Source of the DNA: Levilactobacillus wangkuiensis
GTDB lineage: Bacteria > Bacillota > Bacilli > Lactobacillales > Lactobacillaceae
Assembly: GCF_016861605.1 (NCBI RefSeq)
Contig: NZ_BOLM01000012.1
Coordinates: forward strand, 16,327-80,326
Reading direction: 5' to 3'
DNA length: 64,000 nt
The notes below the pieces were generated by a model. That model ran no database searches. It saw nothing but the letters and a program-made list of their open reading frames with translations, and had not been told where the DNA came from. Position numbers and translations under genes: made by a program. Positions 58,660-64,000 of the stretch are shown piece by piece (position 1 is the stretch's first letter; every line of letters begins with the position of its first letter).

Positions 58660-58911
58660 ATGAAGCAAGGAATTCACCCAGATTACCACGAAGTTGTGTT
58701 CCAAGACTCAAGTACTGGTTTCCAGTTCTTATCTGGTTCAACGGCAACTTCTGACGAAACGGTTGAATGGGAAGACGGCAACACCTACCCATTGATCCGT
58801 GTCGAAATTACTTCTGATTCCCACCCATTCTACACGGGTAAGCAAAAGTTTACTCAAGCCGATGGTGCTGTGGACCGTTTCAACAAGAAGTACGGTTTAT
58901 CCAACGACTAA
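58660..58911 (+). CDS. rpmE2: Ribosomal protein L31, type B
   Basis: This 83-residue protein begins [16 protein letters not shown] and lacks the zinc-binding CxxC pair, so it is the zinc-independent form. [12 protein letters not shown] and a [10 protein letters not shown] end are typical. AAAGGAG precedes the ATG. In Bacillus the type B form is made under zinc shortage, but here there is no Zur box, and it may be the only L31. Confidence 0.95.
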   Translation: MKQGIHPDYHEVVFQDSSTGFQFLSGSTATSDETVEWEDGNTYPLIRVEITSDSHPFYTGKQKFTQADGAVDRFNKKYGLSND

Positions 58912-58936
58912 TTATAAAATTTATGATTTGTCTTAC

Positions 58937-58973
58937 CGGTTACGGGGTTATCCCCGTGGCCGGTTTTTTGTAG
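58937..58973 (+). terminator. Terminator of the L31 gene
   Basis: ACCGGTTACGGGG and CCCCGTGGCCGGT pair and are followed by TTTTTT. Confidence 0.9.
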
Positions 58974-58979
58974 AAGAAA

Positions 58980-59110
58980 AGAGTGCGGAGCGAGCCGCTT
59001 AGGTCCTGAGCATTACTTAGTCGGGGTTAAGCGCAGGGACCTGGCTCGCGTAGCACGTTTCGGAGGCCGCCAGGATCGGGATAGAATAGCGAGAGTCAGA
59101 CTAGCGGGTT
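58980..59110 (+). repeat. Repeat family B, copy 4 (one unit)
   Basis: GAGCC...AGGTCC (58992-59006) pairs with GGACCTGGCTC (59037-59047); the conserved CACGTTTCGGAGGCCGCCAGGA tail follows. The inner hairpin is short. Confidence 0.8.
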
Positions 59111-59482
59111 GAACAAGTATCATCACATAACCAGGCAGCGTGTCAAAACAGAACAAATACCAGTCGAAATCGGGTATCCGCTATAGGGAGAAAATGGCTG
59201 ATTACCTTCCACAAACTGACCAGCCGGCTTAACAGCCCACTAAAACCCACCCACAAGCCCAACACAACGTTCTGTGGTCTCCTATGAATAATCTTGTAAA
59301 GCACTAGAAAAACCGCGTAGTGACGCTCAGAAGAGCCTGTGGACCTACCCACCGTCGTCATTTTCCGAATGAATTTGTTAATTTTCTGACACCGTCGAGC
59401 CTCAGACTTTGTTTTTGTTAGTAAAAAGGGTAGAATTCAAAGTCGTAGAGACCGAATTATTTGGGGATTGGAGTAACTAATT
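59111..59482. other. Intergenic stretch upstream of srtA
   Basis: No gene is supported. A possible -10 (TAGAAT, near 59431) lies before the srtA ribosome site, with only a weak -35. Confidence 0.5.
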
Positions 59483-60193
59483 ATGGCAGACAAAAAGAAG
59501 CAGCAGCCAAAACGTCGTTGGCGATGGTTATGGAGCACGCTGTTTGTCCTCCTGATTGTCATTTCGCTGGGCTTAATCTTTAACGAACAAATTAAAAACT
59601 GGTTGATTTCTTCCTATCAACCTAAGATCACGCGTAAGGCCGTTCAGAACAACGAGAAAAAGAAGGCCTCGTATGATTTCAGCAAGGTGAAGTCACTGGA
59701 CTTCTCAACGGTAGCCAATGCCCGTTGGAACACGGCGAACATCCACGTGGTGGGGGAAATCCTGATGCCACAGTCGAAGATTCATTTGCCGATTGCCAAG
59801 GGCGTTAGCAATGAGGTCCTAGCGCTGACGGCGGGGACCATGCGGCCGGACCAGAAGATGGGCCAGGGCAACTATCCATTGGCGGGACATCACATGTCCT
59901 CCCAGTCGATTCTATTCAGCCCCCTGTATTGGAAGACCCGGGTCGGCCAGATGATCTACCTGACCAATGCTAAGACCGTCTTCGTTTACAAGGTCAGCGT
60001 TCGTAAGTTCATTCCAGCAACGGACGTGGGCGTAGTTGCCCAGACGAAGCAAAAGCTGGTCACCCTGATCACCTGTGACGCGACTGGGGCGAACCGGTTG
60101 ATGATTCGGGGGAAATACATGAAGCAGATGGCCTACAAGGATGCCCCAAGTTCCGTGCAAAAAGGGTTCCATGGTGGTTTTAACAACAAATAA
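59483..60193 (+). CDS. srtA: Sortase A
   Basis: This 236-residue class A sortase has an N-terminal membrane anchor (about residues 15-35) and a catalytic barrel with His in LAGHHMSS, Cys in LITCDATG and Arg in NRLMIRG. It links LPXTG proteins to the cell wall. The LPXTG protein at 61994-62440 is a likely substrate. GGAGT precedes the ATG. It is monocistronic. Confidence 0.95.
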   Translation: MADKKKQQPKRRWRWLWSTLFVLLIVISLGLIFNEQIKNWLISSYQPKITRKAVQNNEKKKASYDFSKVKSLDFSTVANARWNTANIHVVGEILMPQSKIHLPIAKGVSNEVLALTAGTMRPDQKMGQGNYPLAGHHMSSQSILFSPLYWKTRVGQMIYLTNAKTVFVYKVSVRKFIPATDVGVVAQTKQKLVTLITCDATGANRLMIRGKYMKQMAYKDAPSSVQKGFHGGFNNK

Positions 60194-60210
60194 GGGTAAA
60201 AAATCAGTGA

Positions 60211-60246
60211 TTTCTGTCCAAAAAGCAGAAAACGCTGATTTTTTTT
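60211..60246 (+). terminator. Terminator of srtA
   Basis: AAATCAGTGATTTCTG pairs with CAGAAAACGCTGATTT and is followed by TTTTT. Confidence 0.8.
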
Positions 60247-60556
60247 ACTTTTTTTGAATTTTTTTAAAAATATTTTAAAAAAAATCGCGTCAAACGGGTA
60301 ATTGGCGCACAATCTAGACGTATCAAGGGTTTAGAGTGCATAGTACATAGGGTGCCCAATAGTAACTAAAGATATCGTATACTATAAAACAAAACAAAAA
60401 TAGTTAGCAAATTCCGGAAAAATGCCATAAAATGTAAACTGTTTTCATTGATAAGTGTGCCTACAAACATTGTCACATAGGCATTTTAATTGTAATAGCA
60501 AACATGGTATAAATCAATTAATCGTGCATGAAAGAATTACCGAATTAGTTATTCTC
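60247..60556. other. AT-rich intergenic stretch before the first WxL gene
   Basis: A poly-A/T part is followed by AT-rich sequence with TATACTATAAAA-like matches that could be weak -10 elements. No gene is supported. Confidence 0.5.
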
Positions 60557-60603
60557 CCCACAGATGATTAAGAGTGGACAAAGAACGTAAAATGATGTAC
60601 TAT
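60557..60603 (+). promoter_or_regulatory. Promoter with conserved surface-protein box, copy 1
   Basis: CCACAGATGATTAAGAGTGGACAAA overlaps the -35 TGGACA (60575-60580); 17 bp later is TACTAT (60598-60603). The same box and spacing occur at 61842-61887. Confidence 0.7.
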
Positions 60604-60749
60604 ATCCTTGTAAGGTTGATACAGAGAAAACCACCGCACGTTGGGGGAACATGATTAACTAGGGTAATCCCGCGAGGTAGTTGAACGAAGATCAGCCAAT
60701 GTTGACAGAAATTTATATTTAGCCAAAAGGCTTAAAGGGGATAATAAAT

Positions 60750-61415
60750 ATGTTTAAGAAGACTTTGGGTTTCGTTGCTGTTGCTGCTGCACTGACTGGT
60801 TTGGGCTTGGCTTCAACGACGACCGCCAACGCGGATGTTGCTGCTGGTGCAACTACTGGGACTACCGCGGCTAACGTTAATTTAACTGCTGATCCTAACG
60901 GTGCCGGTGGTGTTAGCTTGGTTCAAGTGCCAACATTAACTTTTGGTGACAAGGTTTTGACTGGGTCCAAGGATACGACTACTCTGGGTGTTGCTAACAA
61001 TTTGGTTGTTAAGAACGCTGGGGCTAATACTGGTTGGTCCGTGACTGTTGACGGTACTGCAATGACTTCGGGTGACGACAAACTTGCCGGTGGATCTTAC
61101 GACTTGAAGAGTGCTTCAGAGAAGGCTCTTGCAGTTCAATCAGATTTCACTACGGAAGATACCAGCAACGACACAACTGCCACTGTTAGCGCTGCAACTG
61201 ACTCAGTTACTGGTGATAACTTCAATGGGGTAGCTATTAATACTGGTGTTGCGACTAGTGCTCAATCAGTTATGAATGCCGCTGCTAAGCAAGGTATTGG
61301 GACTTTCAGTGCAAACTTTGGTAAGGATTCAGTTTTGAATATCCCTGCTTCAGCAGTCGCTGGTAAGTACGAATCAACCTTAACTTGGACTTTGAAGAAC
61401 GCACCATTAGCTTAA
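60750..61415 (+). CDS. WxL-domain surface protein 1
   Basis: This 221-residue secreted protein has a signal peptide (cut probably after NADVAA or TTANA, residues 24-29). The first WxL motif is in TGWSVTVDGTAM and the second in YESTLTWTLKNAPLA at the C terminus. WxL domains bind peptidoglycan without covalent linkage. AAAGGGG precedes the ATG. It has its own promoter and terminator. Confidence 0.92.
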   Translation: MFKKTLGFVAVAAALTGLGLASTTTANADVAAGATTGTTAANVNLTADPNGAGGVSLVQVPTLTFGDKVLTGSKDTTTLGVANNLVVKNAGANTGWSVTVDGTAMTSGDDKLAGGSYDLKSASEKALAVQSDFTTEDTSNDTTATVSAATDSVTGDNFNGVAINTGVATSAQSVMNAAAKQGIGTFSANFGKDSVLNIPASAVAGKYESTLTWTLKNAPLA

Positions 61416-61435
61416 TCTAAATGAATTTGTTTTAT

Positions 61436-61464
61436 GAGACGACTGAGAGGTCGTCTTTTTTATT
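61436..61464 (+). terminator. Terminator of WxL gene 1
   Basis: AGACGAC and GTCGTCT pair and are followed by TTTTT. Confidence 0.8.
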
Positions 61465-61840
61465 TGCGCTTTTTTCAGATGAAGTTGCGTGATTGCCGGG
61501 ATTACAGTTAATCGTTGTCTTTTAAATTGGATTGAGAAGATTGTTTTGATCAATGAAGTTATATCACTCGAGTGTTTTTAGCTGAAAATTACCTGTAAAA
61601 GATAGCTGAAGTAGAGAAACCAGCAGCCATTTTACATATGCTTTTAGTTAATGGGTGTAAAACAATAACAATTGGATAAAACAAATTAGACAATCACGTA
61701 GAAATGGGATACAAACTACTAACCAATTAACGAATCAACAAACCTAATATAGACCGACTGAATAGGAATTCAATAGATCGTTGGTGAATTGACTAATCGT
61801 TTATACACCCCTAACAATACTTTTTATAAAAACGTTTGTT
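61465..61840. other. AT-rich intergenic stretch between WxL gene 1 and the LPXTG gene
   Basis: No coding frame with a ribosome site is seen. The promoter of the downstream operon lies at its right edge. Confidence 0.5.
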
Positions 61841-61841
61841 A

Positions 61842-61887
61842 CCACAGATGATTAATTGTGGACAAAAGTTCAAAACGGTGCTATTAT
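61842..61887 (+). promoter_or_regulatory. Promoter with conserved surface-protein box, copy 2
   Basis: CCACAGATGATTAATTGTGGACAAA overlaps the -35 TGGACA (61859-61864); 17 bp later is TATTAT (61882-61887). CCACA...TGTGG makes the box palindromic here. Confidence 0.7.
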
Positions 61888-61993
61888 AACTTATGTAATC
61901 AGATGAATTCATCAGATAGCTTCATATAAGTTTCATAATTTAGGTAAGTGTTGTAGTTGTGACAAGGAACAAGGACGTGAGGATGGGACAGCG

Positions 61994-62440
61994 ATGCGAT
62001 TACGAGATTTAGGTTTGCTGGTACTGAGCCTGCTGATCGTCGGTTGGGGAATGCCAACAACTGCTCGTGCGGATGATGTTCAGCAATCACACTATTCGGT
62101 AGCGTTAACCAAGCCGCCGGCAACAGGCACATCTAATGTGACTGGCGGCGGTGCGGGAGCCACTATCAATGGTAATGATGGCGATACAGTGACTGGAAAC
62201 GACAATTCTGGGAGCTCATCAACATCACCCACCACGAATACTAACGGTGGTCAAGGGGCGACCGTTAGTCCTACGAATGGTAAGGCTACGCAGGCTTCAC
62301 AGGTATCACACCATGTTTTAGCGGGTCGGTTGCCACAAACATCTGAAGTGTGGTTCGGCTTTAGCACATTAGCAGGCATCATCTTGTTACTGCTAGCTTG
62401 GATTGGAATTCTAGTTAAAAGAAGAAAACAACAAAATTAA
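61994..62440 (+). CDS. Small LPXTG-type cell-wall protein
   Basis: This 148-residue protein has a signal peptide ending near TARA, a linker rich in Gly, Asn, Ser and Thr (about residues 40-100), the sorting motif LPQTS, a hydrophobic segment and the tail KRRKQQN. It should be attached to the wall by SrtA. No binding domain is present, so it may be a spacer or a partner of the WxL proteins that follow. It begins an operon of three surface genes. Confidence 0.9.
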   Translation: MRLRDLGLLVLSLLIVGWGMPTTARADDVQQSHYSVALTKPPATGTSNVTGGGAGATINGNDGDTVTGNDNSGSSSTSPTTNTNGGQGATVSPTNGKATQASQVSHHVLAGRLPQTSEVWFGFSTLAGIILLLLAWIGILVKRRKQQN

Positions 62441-62459
62441 GTTGAGGGAGATTTTCATT

Positions 62460-63161
62460 ATGACTAAAAAAACTTTACAATTATTAGCTTCTGCTGCATT
62501 GGTTGCTGGGCTTGGATTCACCACTGTAACGGCTAATGCCGATGCTACTTCTGGTACTGGTTCTGTTTCAACGACTGCTAAGGTAACCTTGGATAGCAAG
62601 GGTGCTGGCGACAATGGTGATGGCGATGGCGGTAACGTTGCCGGTTCATTGGCAATCACTTCAGCTCCTGATGTTAGCTTTGCTGGTGGTACTTTAGATG
62701 GGACGACGGCACTTGATTTGGACGGGACTTTAACTAATGGGACTGATTCACATGACAAAACTGCTAAGGCCGGTGCCGTTACCGTTGTTGACCCTGGTAC
62801 TGCCAGTGGTTGGACGGTTCAAGTTTCTAACACCAAGATGGCTAATACAGACTCAACCCAAACTGGTACTGCATCCATGATCCAAGGTGGGAAGATTAAC
62901 TTCACTAATGCGGCACTGGCTTCTAAGGACAGTGGGACTGATGCTGGTGTTACGTTACAAGGTAACGCAGATGCCAACGCACTTTCCTTGAACACGGAAA
63001 GTACTGAAAATGTTCCTGTTTACAACGCTGCTAAAGGTAGCGGTGTTGGTACTTGGACTGATACTTTCTCCAAGGCTAACTTGACTGTACCTGCTGGTAA
63101 CGTTAAGGGTTCATACACGTCAACCTTAACTTGGACTTTGAATAACACCCCTCAAGCTTAA
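62460..63161 (+). CDS. WxL-domain surface protein 2
   Basis: This 233-residue secreted protein has a signal peptide (cut near NADA), WxL motif 1 in SGWTVQVSNTKM and motif 2 in YTSTLTWTLNNTPQA. It is a paralogue of WxL protein 1 with an extra Gly/Asp-rich stretch near residue 50. ATG 62460 follows GAGGGAG. It begins 19 nt after the LPXTG gene. Confidence 0.92.
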   Translation: MTKKTLQLLASAALVAGLGFTTVTANADATSGTGSVSTTAKVTLDSKGAGDNGDGDGGNVAGSLAITSAPDVSFAGGTLDGTTALDLDGTLTNGTDSHDKTAKAGAVTVVDPGTASGWTVQVSNTKMANTDSTQTGTASMIQGGKINFTNAALASKDSGTDAGVTLQGNADANALSLNTESTENVPVYNAAKGSGVGTWTDTFSKANLTVPAGNVKGSYTSTLTWTLNNTPQA

Positions 63162-63198
63162 TCGCTCAGCAGTCTAGAATGAAAAGGGGGGCTGCGCA

Positions 63199-63918
63199 GT
63201 GACTAGATGGACATCGGTTGTAGTGGCTTCGTTAGCCCTCGCAACGTTCACCATGAGTGCAACAGCGACAGCTCAAGCTAACGCTAGAAGCGGTGGCGGA
63301 GATCAAACGACGACTGCTAAAGTGACTTTAGTGGGTGGCGATACCTCTAAGCCGGTTAGCCCCAAAGATCCAGACGGGTCTGGCGGTGAGTTCCCGGGTG
63401 ATACCCTTGATCCTGACAACAAAGGGACCGGGTCGACCGGAGATTTGACCATTGATTATGCGTCGAACCTAGTGTTTGATGAGAATAGTTATGCGGACGG
63501 TTTAATTACCGCCACGGCTACCAATAATCGGGCCTTTGTTCAGGTCAGTGATCGGCGGTACACCGGTGATGGTTGGCAATTGATGCTGACACCGAGCGTT
63601 CTGACGGGGCAATCGGACAACCAGAAGATTTATGGTGACGGTGCCTCAGTTGAAATGGGTGTGACCAAGTTTCTGGCTTCCGGCGCGACCGTTAGTCAGT
63701 ATCCGCATGTCACCACGGCCAGTACGACCCGGTTACCCCTGGGTGAGATGGCCAAGGTCGGACAGGCCGATGCCGGTACTGGACTAGGAACCTGGATCTA
63801 TCGCTTGAACTACGACACCACTGCACCAACAAAATTGTTAGTAAACGGCAGTCACGTCTCCGAGACACAGACCTATACAGGTGTGATGACGTGGACCTTG
63901 ACTGACTCACTACATTAA
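63199..63918 (+). CDS. WxL-domain surface protein 3
   Basis: This 239-residue secreted protein starts with GTG 63199 after AAGGGGGG. The signal peptide ends near AQANA. WxL motif 1 is diverged (DGWQLMLTPSVL) and motif 2 is YTGVMTWTLTDSLH. A Pro/Gly/Asp-rich part lies near residues 45-75. WxL operons often also encode a DUF916 protein, which may lie beyond the window. Confidence 0.9.
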   Translation: MTRWTSVVVASLALATFTMSATATAQANARSGGGDQTTTAKVTLVGGDTSKPVSPKDPDGSGGEFPGDTLDPDNKGTGSTGDLTIDYASNLVFDENSYADGLITATATNNRAFVQVSDRRYTGDGWQLMLTPSVLTGQSDNQKIYGDGASVEMGVTKFLASGATVSQYPHVTTASTTRLPLGEMAKVGQADAGTGLGTWIYRLNYDTTAPTKLLVNGSHVSETQTYTGVMTWTLTDSLH

Positions 63919-64000
63919 AAATGCCCCAATTGTCAAATCAAGTGCAACACAGGACAGTAAGGCGTAAGCATAACCGGATGCATGTTCTTGAAGACCTGTG

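Overview
The window looks like a chromosomal segment of a low-GC-phylum Gram-positive in the Lactobacillaceae, probably a heterofermenter of the Levilactobacillus type. This is inferred from AGGAGG-type ribosome sites, a tryptophan T-box, the tatD-rnmV-rsmA-veg-ispE and purR-glmU-prs orders, a class II HMG-CoA reductase, RNA polymerase delta, a ROK-controlled xyl cluster, and sortase with WxL surface proteins. The species cannot be fixed from the sequence alone. No rRNA, tRNA, CRISPR array, insertion sequence or prophage was seen.

Layout. 1-5 kb: a small secreted protein, helD on the minus strand, a block of four tandem structured repeats, and a zinc-type alcohol dehydrogenase. 5-10 kb: T-box, trpS, ppx, mvaA (apparently starting at ATC) and an HExxH-like protein. 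10-20.5 kb: a sirtuin, a DUF72 protein, metG, tatD-rnmV-rsmA, veg, ispE, an orphan ImmA-type protease, and a uracil-DNA-glycosylase-like gene that also appears to start at ATC. 20.5-30 kb: divergent xylQ / xylP-xylR with two well-built promoters, cre sites and a shared putative operator, then a GH1 phospho-glycosidase, a ROK kinase and an orphan RelB-like protein. 30-38 kb: an alpha/beta hydrolase, pyrD behind a PyrR-type hairpin, an MFS transporter, and znuACB behind a Zur-type box. 38-45 kb: purR-glmU-prs, and a LysR / FAD-oxidoreductase / FMN-reductase locus. 45-58 kb: a HigA-like protein, a MerR regulator, two HAD phosphatases, an HD phosphohydrolase, lipL, a DUF1934 protein, rpoE, pyrG with a reiterative-transcription-type attenuator, an ABC exporter with its TetR regulator, and murA with Asp in place of the catalytic Cys. 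58-64 kb: L31 type B, sortase A, three WxL proteins and one LPXTG protein.

The most unusual signal is a superfamily of about 190-bp intergenic elements (copies near 3.1, 3.3, 3.5, 3.7, 9.7, 10.2, 10.5, 14.8, 15.2, 26.4, 26.8, 27.1, 30.2, 34.4 and 37.7 kb). Each has an outer stem enclosing several hairpins, and the paired arms change together between copies. A second covarying family (near 37.1, 41.4, 53.5 and 59.0 kb) always sits just 3' of a plus-strand gene. Other notable points are the two ATC starts with good Shine-Dalgarno sequences, a duplicated promoter box at the surface-protein operons, a PyrR hairpin without a terminator, a repeat lying inside the leader of the zinc operon, and a cluster of DnaA-box-like sequences after pyrG.
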